Part shown: one piece after another, positions 26,176 through 35,524 of the stretch
How positions within the stretch are numbered: the stretch's first letter is position 1
Layout: every line of letters starts with the position of its first letter
Source: Desulfuromonas sp. KJ2020
GTDB taxonomy: Bacteria > Desulfobacterota > Desulfuromonadia > Desulfuromonadales > SZUA-540
Direction: 5' to 3'
Assembly: GCF_024197615.1 (NCBI RefSeq)
Contig: NZ_JAKUKE010000001.1
Span: 977,570 to 1,041,569, forward strand
Length of the DNA stretch: 64,000 nt
Program-made: the position numbers and the translations under genes
The notes under the pieces: model-generated
The model's database searches: none
Seen by the model: the letters and a program-made list of their open reading frames with translations, nothing else
Told to the model about the DNA's origin: nothing

Positions 26176-28530
26176 TTAAAACTTGTAACCCAGGGCGAGA
26201 TAGCCACGAAAGACGTCGCCATCCTCGTTTCCATACACGTACATCTGATCGCTTTCAAAGATCTCATAGGTCGCCGAAGCGGTGGTGTAAAGACGATCGG
26301 TGAAAGCGTAGGTGCCGCCCAGGGTAAATTCATACTGGGTGTATTCCAGGTCGGAATAGCTGGTGATCAGGTTGTTCAGCTCCCAGTTGTCGTAGTTGAC
26401 TGAAGCGTATTGGCCAGCAGCCTCAATACCGGTCTCGGAGAGAGGGGTTGAGGGATCATTTTCACCATAAAGCTGAGCTCTTTCGGTGAAACGCCAGTCC
26501 CAGCTGTCCTTGGCGAGGTTGAAAATGGCGCTGGCATTCATGCGCAGCTTTTCCGTGGCCTGATAGTCCATGTTGAGCGCAAGGGTGTTGACTTTCGAAT
26601 CGTACTCGGAGGTGTTGCAGATCGAGCCAAACTGGCCCGACGAGACGTCGTTCGCTCAGCCATGGTACCAGCCGACACACATCTTGTTCTCGGTTTCCTG
26701 CTTGTTGAAGGTGTAGGCCAGGGTCAGGTTCATCTTGCCGTTGGGGGCGTACCAGAGGCTGACACCGGGAACATAGGTGGTCTGTTCGTAGCTCACCCGG
26801 TCATTTTCCTGATAGCGAACACGGGCGAAGGCGTTGGCGGCCAGGTTGTGGCGGGCGGCCCAGGTGACATTGACCTTGGCTTCGTGTACATCCTCAGGCA
26901 GGCTGGTGGACTCCAGCTGGCGGTTGGGGTAGACATCAGTCCAGTACCAAGTTTTTTCGGCATCCGTTGCTGAGAAATCTACTGTGTTGTAATACCAGAG
27001 GCCAGAACCGAGAGGATCCGCAATGGCGCCGCCAGCGAGGTCACCCTGGGCGATGCCGACGTGGGCACCGGCAAAGGGCTCGTCGATATTCTGGTACTCA
27101 TAACTGGCGCGGCCGGAGAAAGCCTTGTTGAAGCGGGTTTTAATCGCTGCCTTCACCGTATGGGTCGTGGTCTCGCCCAGCTCTTCCTCGTCGCGCTCGA
27201 CTTCTTCATACTCATAGCCGAGGCGCAGGGTCGTGGCTTTGCTCAGCCGATAGACTGCATCGAGACCCAATTCGCTGACGTCGCGAGCTTCGGCGGAATG
27301 CCAGGCGTCGGTATTGGTTCCGGGCCAGGCCGTTGCCGCCGCTGCGACATCGCGGGCAGGGTAGTAGATCGCATTATCCTTGACGTCGATCTGATAGAGC
27401 TGACCACGCAGGGACAGGCGGAGGTTTTTGCCGAATTTAGTCGACAGCTTGGCCCCGAAAGATTCGTATTCGCTTTCCAGTTTGCTGCTGCCGAGCAGAT
27501 CGTACTCCGTCTCGGTTTCAGCTTTGGAGCTTTCGATGTCCGACTTCACGTAGCTGGAGCTGATGACGGTGTCGCCGCTCAGGTCCACGCGGGCCTTCAA
27601 GGCGTGGCTGTCTTTTTGCGAGTCAGGTGTGCGGGCAAAAGCGTAGTCGCCGTTTTCGTACAGCAGATTGTACGCTGTGGGATTGCCTGCATCTTCATAG
27701 TATTTGGTTGGCGCCGCACTGTCTTCTGTGAAGTTGCGGGTCAGATATTCGTAGTCGACGGTGAGCAGGCCGAACTTGCCGGTAGCGCCCAGGGTGTACT
27801 CTTCGGTGCGCTCGTCGATGTTCTTGCCGACGGCGGTGACGTGGCAGGAGTCGCACTTGGTGGTGGCGATGGCCTGCTCCAGTCCTTCCCGCGTCTCCAT
27901 GCGCATGCCGGCATGGAAGGTGATGTTGGGCAGCATGGGCAGGGTCAGGCTGGCCTCGTTTTTAATCTCCCGACGGGTCACGATATAGTCGTTGCTGATT
28001 TCCTGCTCGTAGGCTTGGCGCGGATCATAGTTGAGGGTGCCGCCACCGACGGCGGTAACAGGCGTCGGCAGTTCAGCCAGTTCCGCCATGATCTTGTCGG
28101 TGGTGGTGCTGGGCTGGGAGCCCCCCACATCGTCACGGGCGGTGGCGCCAAATTGGTCCAGGGTTTCATGATCCTTCCAGTGCTCGAAGGACTCATACGA
28201 GCCATCGACCCGCAGCATGCGCTTGAAGTCGATTTCGTAGCCATGGGTCTGATCGCGATGTCCCTTGGTCTCGCTGTCGATCAGAAAGCGCAGGTTATCG
28301 CTCAGGTACTCCAGTTCGAGTTTCGGGGCGACATTGACCCCGTCATCCGACCGGTATCCGGTGTATTCTTGGGCACGTGCAGGGTTGTCCTTGACATCGA
28401 CCACTGTGGCGCCGATCTCCACGCTGCCGCTGAAATGGTCGGAAGATTCTTCCGCCACCGCCAGCGTGGAGGTCGCCATCAGCGTCAGGGCGGACAACAA
28501 TGCAAGCAGCCAGGTACGGCTTTGCTTCAT
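26176..28530 (-). CDS. MtrB/PioB-type outer-membrane porin, candidate selenoprotein (in-frame TGA)
   Basis: A signal peptide (cleavage after STLAVA near residue 26) is followed by a long series of amphipathic beta strands ending in a terminal Phe (...LALGYKF), the hallmark of an outer-membrane barrel. It follows a ten-haem DmsE-type cytochrome by 23 bp, as in Mtr/Pio-type electron conduits. Codon 625 is TGA (26658-26656); the frame continues for 159 more codons that supply the barrel's last strands. The context is CVGWYHG-[TGA]-ANDVSS. A 9-bp hairpin with a GTT loop follows, matching bacterial SECIS rules. A CDSCH haem-like motif is near residues 226-230. With selenocysteine the protein would be 784 residues. 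The alternatives are a nonsense mutation or sequencing error. Confidence 0.78.
26621..26641 (-). promoter_or_regulatory. Candidate bacterial SECIS element
   Basis: Read on the minus strand, GTCGGGCCA pairs with TGGCTCGAT (nine pairs including two G-T) around the loop GTT. The loop begins 23 bases after the TGA of the porin gene. The accepted bacterial model asks for a stem-loop with G in the first two loop positions at about 16-37 bases from the UGA, which this satisfies. Confidence 0.62.
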
Positions 28531-28553
28531 GGGTTTGCCTCCTTAAACGTCTG

Positions 28554-29567
28554 TTAACGGGTCAGGCCGCCACCGCTAAGCGGTTGGGACGGGTAATCAC
28601 TGCCATGGACCACTTTGTGGCAGGTGGTGCACTTGGTGCCGAAAGAGGTCTGAAACCCTTCATTGCCATGGACGTTGACGATGTCAGCAATGGCCTGAGC
28701 CTCAGGCGTCGTTGCCGTCTGTCCGGTGGCAGGTACGGGGACCGTATAATTGGATTCCCTCAGCATGTGGAAGTGGCCTTCATGGCACTGCATGCACAGG
28801 AAAGGCTCGTTCTGCACCAGCAGGTTGTTGGCCACGCTGCCGTGGGGGTTGTGGCAGATGGTGCAGTCGTCCTCAACGGGGGCATGACCAAAGACGAAGG
28901 GACCCTGATAACGGGTGTGGCAGTTGAGGCACAGGTCATTGGTGCGCTCATCGGTATTGAGTTCGCCGTGGGCATTGTGGCAGCTGGAGCAGTTCATCTT
29001 GCCCTCATCGAGGGGGTGATGAGAGGGGAATTTGGACTGGGCCATCTGCTCCTGGTGACAGCCGTAGCACAGCTCGGGATCGGCCTTCTTCAGGTAGGCC
29101 TTCAGGGACTTGTCCTGGGTGTGCATGGTGTGGCAGTCGGTGCAGCCGACATCGGCCAGGGCGTGCTGGCTGTGGGTCCAGTCCATGAGCTTGCCGCTGG
29201 TGTGGCAGAGGGCGCAGAGGGCGGCGGACTCGTCGGCCGTCAGCTTGGCGGGGTTGAGAATCTTCTCGGTGTCGCCGCCGCCGTCGACATGCAGGCTGCC
29301 GGCGCCGTGGCAGGACTCGCAGCCGTTCTGGCCACCCATCAGTTCAAAATCGGCCAGGCGGCCGTGCACATTACCGGCCATCGAGGCGGCCTTGTCGTCA
29401 TGGCAGCCGGCACAGGTTTCCTGGCCAACGATGGTGGCGCCATCGATCTTCGGCAGGGTCAGCATCTTTTCCCTTATGGTCCCGGTAGCGCAGGCCCCCA
29501 GGATGAGCATAAGGGGAAGAAGCCGCACCAGCCATTTGGCTTTGGTTTGAAGCAACTTCCTTGACAT
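28554..29567 (-). CDS. Decahaem c-type cytochrome, DmsE/MtrA type, lipoprotein
   Basis: Ten CxxCH haem-binding motifs can be counted in 337 residues (CAGCH, CESCH, CALCH, CTDCH, CYGCH, CSSCH, CLNCH, CTICH, CMQCH, CTTCH), the number and spacing of the DmsE/MtrA family that passes electrons across the outer membrane inside an MtrB-type barrel. The start with GGAGAA upstream gives a signal peptide with a lipobox-like LILGAC near residue 24, so it may be a lipoprotein. The porin gene follows by 23 bp. Extracellular partner (MtrC-like) is not in the window. Confidence 0.93.
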   Translation of the reverse strand: MSRKLLQTKAKWLVRLLPLMLILGACATGTIREKMLTLPKIDGATIVGQETCAGCHDDKAASMAGNVHGRLADFELMGGQNGCESCHGAGSLHVDGGGDTEKILNPAKLTADESAALCALCHTSGKLMDWTHSQHALADVGCTDCHTMHTQDKSLKAYLKKADPELCYGCHQEQMAQSKFPSHHPLDEGKMNCSSCHNAHGELNTDERTNDLCLNCHTRYQGPFVFGHAPVEDDCTICHNPHGSVANNLLVQNEPFLCMQCHEGHFHMLRESNYTVPVPATGQTATTPEAQAIADIVNVHGNEGFQTSFGTKCTTCHKVVHGSDYPSQPLSGGGLTR

Positions 29568-29932
29568 GTGTTCTCCTTTCGTAACTTCTCCATTCGCTGT
29601 GTTGCTTGTGAATGCTCCGATTGGCATGAGATCAGAGTTTGATGATGTGCTATCTCCCTCCTTTCCGTGATACGTTGGCGATAAGGGTTTGTCTTGCGAG
29701 GCTTCTGCCGGGCAGGAAGGCAGACGCAATAACCCCATGTTTTACCGTGGAACCGCTTGTAAGATACGTTTCTGCGGTGTTATGGTAAAGCCAATGTTTC
29801 TAATGCTGGCATAAGAGAAAATTCTATTTTAAATCGATATATCAGGCATTTAGAATGTTTGGAATTTGAATATTCATACGTATAGATTCCAACATGCATG
29901 CTCGGTAAATCGCTGTCCGAAAGGGCTGGACA
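29568..29932. other. Divergent intergenic region, cytochrome operon and lysR
   Basis: This gap separates the cytochrome/porin operon from the divergent LysR gene. It should contain both promoters. Besides the palindrome cluster listed separately I see no gene and no clear sigma-54 site. The part nearest lysR is markedly A/T-rich. Confidence 0.5.
29868..29900. promoter_or_regulatory. Cluster of three 8-bp palindromes upstream of lysR
   Basis: GAATATTC, ATACGTAT and CATGCATG lie within 33 bp, 33 bp before the lysR start codon. LysR-family proteins usually bind short interrupted palindromes in such divergent gaps, so this is a candidate operator controlling lysR and perhaps the cytochrome operon. 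Confidence 0.4.
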
Positions 29933-30868
29933 ATGGAAACGCGTTATCTGAAAACCCTGCTGAAGGCCTGTGAGACGGGGAGTTTTTCGCGGGCGGCGGA
30001 AGAGCTGCACATCACCCAGTCGGCGGCGTCGCAGCGAGTCAAGTTTCTGGAGGAATCCTATGGCCAACAGCTGCTGGATCGCAGCGGGCCGGTGCTGGTG
30101 CCGACGGAGGCGGGAGCCCTGGTGCTGGCGGCGGCCCGAGAAATTCTTGCAAGAGAGAACGAGCTGGCCGAGGGCCTCAAGCGACTCAAGGTGGGCAAAA
30201 GGCTGTCCATCTGCTGCACGCCGACCTTTGGCATGGCCCATCTGCCGGGGGTGCTGAACGATTTCGTCATGCAGAATGCCGACGTGGCCGACCTCAAGTT
30301 CATTTTCAAGCAGCCGGCCGAAGCCATCAAGGGGGTGCAGGACAAGGAGTACGATCTGGCGGTGATCGAGCATTGCGATGCCCCCCTGCTCAAGAGCTTC
30401 GCCTGCCATGCCCTGCCGGATGACGAGCTGGTATTTATCAGCGCGCCCGGCCTGAAGCTGCCATCAGGTGAACTGGAGATCGGCCAGCTGCTGGAGCTGC
30501 GTCTTTACGCCCGGCGGGACGGTTGCAGCTCGAAAAACCTGCTGACCCGCAATCTGGCGGCCGTGGGGGTGGGGATCGACGACTTCCGCACGGTGGTCAT
30601 CTCCGATGATCTGCGACTTTCCATCGAGTCCGTGCTCGCGGGCGGCGGAGTGTCCTTCGTCTCGCGCAGCCTCGTGCAACGCCACCTTGATGAAGGACGT
30701 CTGTGCGCCCACTATGTAAAAGGATTTCAGCATCACCGCGAACGTACCCTGTTTTACGATGCAGGTCGCACGGATGAACCCCTGCTGGCCAACTTTGTCG
30801 CCTGCGTTTTTGCCCTTTTTAAGGACAGAAAAGAGAACGGTTTTGTCCCTATTCAGGTGCGGCCCTGA
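29933..30868 (+). CDS. LysR-family transcriptional regulator
   Basis: A 311-residue LysR-type regulator. The N-terminal winged helix-turn-helix reads FSRAAEELHITQSAASQRVKFLE (in part, residues 19-41), followed by the long dimerisation helix and a periplasmic-binding-protein-like effector domain (residues about 90-295). It is transcribed away from the decahaem cytochrome/porin operon, so it may control that operon; the ligand is unknown. The end is followed within 5 bp by the endonuclease III-like gene. Confidence 0.92.
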   Translation: METRYLKTLLKACETGSFSRAAEELHITQSAASQRVKFLEESYGQQLLDRSGPVLVPTEAGALVLAAAREILARENELAEGLKRLKVGKRLSICCTPTFGMAHLPGVLNDFVMQNADVADLKFIFKQPAEAIKGVQDKEYDLAVIEHCDAPLLKSFACHALPDDELVFISAPGLKLPSGELEIGQLLELRLYARRDGCSSKNLLTRNLAAVGVGIDDFRTVVISDDLRLSIESVLAGGGVSFVSRSLVQRHLDEGRLCAHYVKGFQHHRERTLFYDAGRTDEPLLANFVACVFALFKDRKENGFVPIQVRP

Positions 30869-30872
30869 CGAT

Positions 30873-31538
30873 ATGGACTACGCTTGGCGTCTCGATCAGA
30901 TTTTTCAGCGACTTTCCCGCCACTACGGCCCTTTGCACTGGTGGCCAGCGGAAACCCCTTTCGAGGTGGCCGTCGGGGCCATCCTGACGCAGAATACGAC
31001 CTGGACTCAGGTGGAAAAGGCTATCGACAACCTGCGGCAGGCCGATCTGCTTTCCCCCGCCGCCGTGCGCCGGGTGGTGCTGTCTGATCTTGAACGGATG
31101 GTGCGTCCCGCCGGATTTTACCGCCAGAAAGCGCACCGCCTTAAACTGCTGGTGGAGCATCTCTTTGTCCATCATGACGGCCGTCTGGAGACTCTGCTTG
31201 ACGGGCCGACAGATCAGGTGCGTCGTGAGTTGCTCTCCCTCAAAGGGGTGGGGCCGGAAACAGCCGATTCAATTCTGCTCTACGCCGGCGACCATCCCGT
31301 CTTTGTGGTGGATGCCTATACCCACCGCCTGTGCAGTCGGCTGGGTCTTTATACCGGCCGTGTCGACTACCATGCCCTGCAAGCTCTCTTTATGGATTAT
31401 CTCCCCGCTGATGCCGCGCTTTTCAACGCCTATCATGCCCTCATCGTGCAGTTATGCAAGGACGCCTGCCGCAAGCGCAGCCCGCGCTGCCCGGCCTGTC
31501 CTCTCGCCGCCGATTGTCCCAGCGCCGATTCCCTCTGA
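30873..31538 (+). CDS. Endonuclease III-like DNA glycosylase (MagIII-like)
   Basis: A 221-residue HhH-GPD base-excision enzyme. The N-terminal core has FEVAVGAILTQNTTW (about residues 29-43), the helix-hairpin-helix LKGVGPETADSIL and catalytic Asp in VVDAYTHRL. At the place of the catalytic lysine of EndoIII (GxGxKTA) there is Glu (GVGPETA), as in MagIII-type 3-methyladenine glycosylases, so a lyase activity is doubtful. The C-terminus carries a 4Fe-4S loop, C-x6-C-x2-C-x5-C. The chosen ATG lies 4 bp after the lysR stop, so the two are probably cotranscribed. Confidence 0.85.
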   Translation: MDYAWRLDQIFQRLSRHYGPLHWWPAETPFEVAVGAILTQNTTWTQVEKAIDNLRQADLLSPAAVRRVVLSDLERMVRPAGFYRQKAHRLKLLVEHLFVHHDGRLETLLDGPTDQVRRELLSLKGVGPETADSILLYAGDHPVFVVDAYTHRLCSRLGLYTGRVDYHALQALFMDYLPADAALFNAYHALIVQLCKDACRKRSPRCPACPLAADCPSADSL

Positions 31539-31834
31539 TCACGTTCTCACTTCCTATTCTTGAGGCCTGATGTGTTTGTGCCAGAAGCGGCCCAGGAGTG
31601 TGCGCATTTCTGTCTCACCTGAGGCCAATTGCGTCATTTTTACCCACCTTTTCATTAGGGAGACGCCGTTGGCGCTCAGGGCGCCATAGCTGGCAAGTAT
31701 CTGTAATAAAACAAAATTCCAGAAAGTTGAAGCTGATGATCCGGTCTGGCAGTCTCTTTGCAAGGCGTATACGGCGATGGCTGAAACAGTTTGGTCAAGA
31801 ATACTAAAACGCAAGTGCATAAGGAGTGTCGATT
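31539..31834. other. Non-coding stretch before small RHH-like gene
   Basis: Moderately A/T-rich sequence with no convincing frame, hairpin or repeat. It probably holds the promoter of the small gene that follows. I see nothing else. Confidence 0.4.
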
Positions 31835-32017
31835 ATGGGTAAGTCAGTAGCGAATCCGAAGAAAAACATTGTCTCCTGCCGGGTGAACGACCGGGAGATG
31901 CAGACTCTGCAGGTCATCGCCGAGAAGTCGGGCGTGAGCATTAGCATGCTGCTGCGCCAAAGCCTCGATCTGCTGCAGCAGAATCCCCATATGGGCGGGC
32001 GGCGGGCCGGGGTTTGA
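31835..32017 (+). CDS. Small ribbon-helix-helix-like protein
   Basis: A 60-residue protein with AAGGAG eight bases before the ATG. The segment NIVSCRVNDREMQTLQ forms a likely beta strand plus helix and is followed by a second helix ISMLLRQSLDLLQQ, the layout of ribbon-helix-helix DNA-binding proteins such as the antitoxins and CopG. No toxin gene is adjacent: a terminator-like hairpin and ileS follow. Function is not known; a regulator is likely. Confidence 0.55.
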   Translation: MGKSVANPKKNIVSCRVNDREMQTLQVIAEKSGVSISMLLRQSLDLLQQNPHMGGRRAGV

Positions 32018-32056
32018 ATGTGCCCCGGTTTCGCTGTGCCGGCCTGGGAACAGGGT

Positions 32057-32074
32057 AAGGGGCTTTGGCCCCTT
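32057..32074. terminator. Hairpin after small RHH-like gene
   Basis: AAGGGGC / GCCCCTT with a four-base loop, 40 bp after the stop of the small gene. There is no long T run after it, so it is only a possible terminator, separating that gene from ileS. Confidence 0.4.
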
Positions 32075-32196
32075 TCCCCCTGCTTCCCGGACTGTCCAAA
32101 GCCGCAATAATCCCGGTTTTCCCTTGACTTATCTGGCTGTTTTGCTAAGTTACCTGCTTCGATTTTTATCCCCAAGGCCAGTTCGGGAGGACCCTC

Positions 32197-34977
32197 ATGG
32201 ATTACAAAGATACCCTCAATCTGCCCGTCACCGAATTCCCCATGCGGGGCAACCTGCCCCAGCGGGAGCCGGAAATCCTCAAAACCTGGGAAGAAACAGG
32301 GCTTTACCGCAAGATCGAAGAAGCGGGCAAGAATCGCCCCAACTTCACTCTGCATGATGGTCCCCCCTACGCCAACGGCCACACCCACATCGGCCACGCG
32401 CTCAACAAAATCCTCAAGGACATTGTGATCAAGAGCCGCCGCATGCAGGGCTTTTATGCCCCCTACGTGCCGGGCTGGGACTGCCACGGCCTGCCCATCG
32501 AGCTGATGGTGGACAAAAAGCTGGGATCCAAAAAGAAGGAGATGACCAAGGCGCAGATCCGCCGGGAATGCCGTGCCTATGCCACCGAGTGGGTCGATAT
32601 TCAGAGCCGCGAGTTCCAGCGTCTCGGCGTGCTGGGGGAGTGGGAGCGCCCCTATCTGACCATGAATCCCGCCTACGAGGCGGCGACGGCTCGTGAATTG
32701 GCCCGTTTCGCCGAACGCGGCGGCCTCTATAAGGGCAAGAAACCCGTGCACTGGTGCTCTTCCTGCGTGACTGCACTGGCGGAAGCCGAGGTTGAATATG
32801 CCGACCACGATTCCCCTTCCATCTACGTCAAATTTCCCTATGTGGACGAACTGCCGGTCGAACTGGCGCCGCTGGCGGGCAAAAAACTCTCCTTCGTCAT
32901 CTGGACCACCACCCCCTGGACCATTCCGGCCAACCTGGGTGTCTGCCTGAACCCCGACTATACCTATGTGGCGGTAGAGGTTGGCGACGATGTGCTGGTG
33001 CTGGCCGAAGGGCTTTACGAGAAGGTGTTGCGTGAGATCGGGGTGGAAGAATACCGGGTGCTGGCCACCTTCGCTGCCCCCATATTCGACAAGAAGAACT
33101 GCCGGCATCCTTTTTATGAGCGCGATTCCCTCATCATGCTGGGTGAGCACGTCACCCTGGAGGCGGGTACGGGTTGCGTTCACACCGCGCCGGGCCATGG
33201 CCAGGACGACTACATCATCGGCTTGCAGTACGGATTGGATGTCTACAATCCCGTTGACGACTACGGCCGTTATCGCGAGGATCTGGAGTTTTTCGGCGGT
33301 ATGAAACTGGCCGACGCCAATGCTGCCGTCAACGGCAAGCTGGCCGAAGTCGGCGCCCTGCTCAAGCAGGGGAAGGTCTCGCACAGCTATCCGCACTGCT
33401 GGCGCTGCAAAAAACCCATCATCTTCCGGGCTACCGAGCAGTGGTTCATCTCCATGGAGTCGAACGACCTGCGGCAGAAGGCCCTCCAGCACATCAACGA
33501 CGTCAGCTGGATCCCCCGTTGGGGGCGCGAGCGCATCTACGGCATGATTGAAAATCGTCCCGACTGGTGTGTCAGTCGGCAGCGGACCTGGGGTGTGCCC
33601 ATCACCGTCTTCTACTGTGAAAAGTGCGGCGAGGCTCTGGCCGACGGCAAGACCATGCACCATGTCGCCGATCAGTTCACCGCTGAGGGCAGTGATGTCT
33701 GGTATGAGAAGGAGGCGGCCGAACTGCTGCCGGCGGGCACGACCTGCGCCGCCTGCGGTCATCAAGGCTTTACCAAGGAGATGGACATCCTCGATGTCTG
33801 GTTCGATTCGGGGGTTTCCCACGCCGCCGTGCTGGAAAACCGCGACTATCTCCAATCTCCGGCCGACCTTTACCTCGAAGGCAGCGACCAGCACCGCGGC
33901 TGGTTCCATTCGAGCCTGCTGGCCGCGGTGGGAACCCGCGGCATCGCCCCCTACAAGGCGGTGCTGACCCACGGTTTCGTGGTCGATGGGGCCGGCAAGA
34001 AGATGTCCAAAAGCCAGGGCAACGTAGTCGCGCCCGAAGAGGTCATCAAAAAGTTCGGCGCCGAGATTCTGCGCCTGTGGGTGGCGGCTCAGGACTATCG
34101 GGACGATATTCGCATCAGCCAGGAAATCCTGCAGCGCCTCTCCGACGCCTACCGGCGCATCCGCAACACGGCCCGCTACATCCTCGGCAACCTGGCCGGT
34201 TTCGATCCGACCACGGACCGGGTGGCTCCGGCCGAAATGCTCGAGCTTGACCGTTGGGCCCTGTCGCGTCTGGAGGGACTGGTCGGCCGTGTCGAACGCT
34301 CCTACGAAGACTACGAGTTTCATGTGCTCTATCATGCAGTGCACAATTTCTGTAGCGTCGACATGAGTGCCTTCTATCTGGATGTACTCAAGGATCGCCT
34401 CTACACGGCGCCGCCGAAATCCTTGCAGCGACGCAGTGCCCAGACCGCCATGTACGTCATCCTGGACGCCCTGACCCGTCTCATCGCTCCGGTCCTGTCC
34501 TTTACCGCCGAAGAGATCTGGCAGCATCTGCCGGGTGAGCGCGAAGAAAGCGTCCATCTGGCCCAGTTCCCCCGTTTCGAGACGAGTCTGCTCGACGCCG
34601 ATCTCGAGGCCCGCTACGAGAAGATCCTGGCGCTGCGTTCCGATGTGTCCAAGGCTCTCGAACTGGCCCGCGCCGAAAAGCGCATCGGTCATTCCCTCGA
34701 CGCCAGGGTGATCCTGGCGGTGCCAGCCGGAGAATGGCGGCAGCTGCTCGAACGCTATCAGGACGAACTGGCCACCCTCTTTATCGTCTCCCAGGCCGAA
34801 CGGGTGGAAACACTTACGGACGGGATTGCCGGCGAGGAGGTGGAAGGGCTGCGTATCCGCATAGAAAAAGCCCAGGGCGACAAGTGTGAGCGCTGCTGGA
34901 ACTACGCCGTCTCCGTCGGCAGCCGCCAGGATCATCCCACCATCTGCGATCGCTGCCACACGGCGCTGGGGGCATAG
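32197..34977 (+). CDS. ileS: Isoleucyl-tRNA synthetase
   Basis: IleRS charges tRNA-Ile. At 926 residues it has the normal bacterial length. The class I signature HIGH appears as HTHIGHAL (near residue 67) and KMSKS near residue 602. The editing (CP1) domain has [11 protein letters not shown] near 230. The C-terminal zinc finger CERCWNYA...CDRCH is present, which marks the chromosomal type 1 enzyme. A GGGAGGA lies before the ATG. lspA follows 7 bp downstream, the conserved ileS-lspA operon. Confidence 0.98.
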   Translation: MDYKDTLNLPVTEFPMRGNLPQREPEILKTWEETGLYRKIEEAGKNRPNFTLHDGPPYANGHTHIGHALNKILKDIVIKSRRMQGFYAPYVPGWDCHGLPIELMVDKKLGSKKKEMTKAQIRRECRAYATEWVDIQSREFQRLGVLGEWERPYLTMNPAYEAATARELARFAERGGLYKGKKPVHWCSSCVTALAEAEVEYADHDSPSIYVKFPYVDELPVELAPLAGKKLSFVIWTTTPWTIPANLGVCLNPDYTYVAVEVGDDVLVLAEGLYEKVLREIGVEEYRVLATFAAPIFDKKNCRHPFYERDSLIMLGEHVTLEAGTGCVHTAPGHGQDDYIIGLQYGLDVYNPVDDYGRYREDLEFFGGMKLADANAAVNGKLAEVGALLKQGKVSHSYPHCWRCKKPIIFRATEQWFISMESNDLRQKALQHINDVSWIPRWGRERIYGMIENRPDWCVSRQRTWGVPITVFYCEKCGEALADGKTMHHVADQFTAEGSDVWYEKEAAELLPAGTTCAACGHQGFTKEMDILDVWFDSGVSHAAVLENRDYLQSPADLYLEGSDQHRGWFHSSLLAAVGTRGIAPYKAVLTHGFVVDGAGKKMSKSQGNVVAPEEVIKKFGAEILRLWVAAQDYRDDIRISQEILQRLSDAYRRIRNTARYILGNLAGFDPTTDRVAPAEMLELDRWALSRLEGLVGRVERSYEDYEFHVLYHAVHNFCSVDMSAFYLDVLKDRLYTAPPKSLQRRSAQTAMYVILDALTRLIAPVLSFTAEEIWQHLPGEREESVHLAQFPRFETSLLDADLEARYEKILALRSDVSKALELARAEKRIGHSLDARVILAVPAGEWRQLLERYQDELATLFIVSQAERVETLTDGIAGEEVEGLRIRIEKAQGDKCERCWNYAVSVGSRQDHPTICDRCHTALGA

Positions 34978-34984
34978 ACGACTC

Positions 34985-35470
34985 ATGCTGACTGCCCGTT
35001 ATCGCCTGCTGCTGGCCATCACCACGGTCATCCTGCTGCTGGATCAGGCGACCAAGATTTTCATCGACAAGCGCTTCGCCCTTTACCAGTCGCTGACGGT
35101 GGTGGAGAACTTTTTCAATATCACCTACGTGCGCAATAAGGGGGCGGCCTTCGGCATCCTGGCCGACAGTGCCATCCGCATCCCCTTTTTCATCAGCGTA
35201 TCGATCCTGGCCTCGGTGGGCATCCTCTGGTACCTGAGTCGGGTGCATGAAGAGCAGCGCCTGCTGCAGACCGCCCTCTCCCTTGTCTTTGCCGGTGCCG
35301 TTGGCAACCTGATCGACCGCATCCGCCTGGGGGAGGTTATCGATTTTCTCGATGTCCACTGGTATCAGTATCACTGGCCGGCTTTCAACGTGGCCGACTC
35401 GGCCATCACCGTCGGTGTCGGGCTGCTGCTTTGGGACCTGTGGAAAGAGGAGCGGGCGCGGAAACGCTGA
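34985..35470 (+). CDS. lspA: Lipoprotein signal peptidase II
   Basis: LspA cleaves the signal peptides of prolipoproteins at the lipobox Cys. The 161-residue product has four membrane helices and the two catalytic aspartate motifs: GNLIDRI (near residue 105) and FNVADSAI (near 133). The family segment YVRNKGAAFG is near residue 44. The start shown gives normal length; the longer upstream frame overlaps ileS. Several lipoproteins in this window (TssJ, the WD40-like protein, the cytochrome) would be its substrates. Confidence 0.97.
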   Translation: MLTARYRLLLAITTVILLLDQATKIFIDKRFALYQSLTVVENFFNITYVRNKGAAFGILADSAIRIPFFISVSILASVGILWYLSRVHEEQRLLQTALSLVFAGAVGNLIDRIRLGEVIDFLDVHWYQYHWPAFNVADSAITVGVGLLLWDLWKEERARKR

Positions 35471-35492
35471 AGCCCGTATTAGACTGGATGTT

Positions 35493-35524
35493 AAAAACCG
35501 GCCCTTCGAGGCCGGTTTTTTTAT
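35493..35524. terminator. Bidirectional terminator, ileS-lspA / pseudouridine synthase
   Basis: Eleven-base stem AAAAACCGGCC / GGCCGGTTTTT with a six-base loop, with T-rich ends in both directions. It ends the ileS-lspA operon and the convergent pseudouridine synthase gene. Confidence 0.93.

Noticed and set aside
27061..28557. 498-codon plus-strand frame opposite the porin
   Set aside because: Antisense shadow of the barrel protein, which has a signal peptide and terminal Phe.
31835..32017. Type II antitoxin
   Set aside because: The small RHH-like gene has no toxin neighbour; a hairpin and ileS follow.
31804..34986. 1060-codon open frame on the minus strand opposite ileS
   Set aside because: It mirrors ileS codon structure in GC-rich DNA and has no known domain; ileS is certain.
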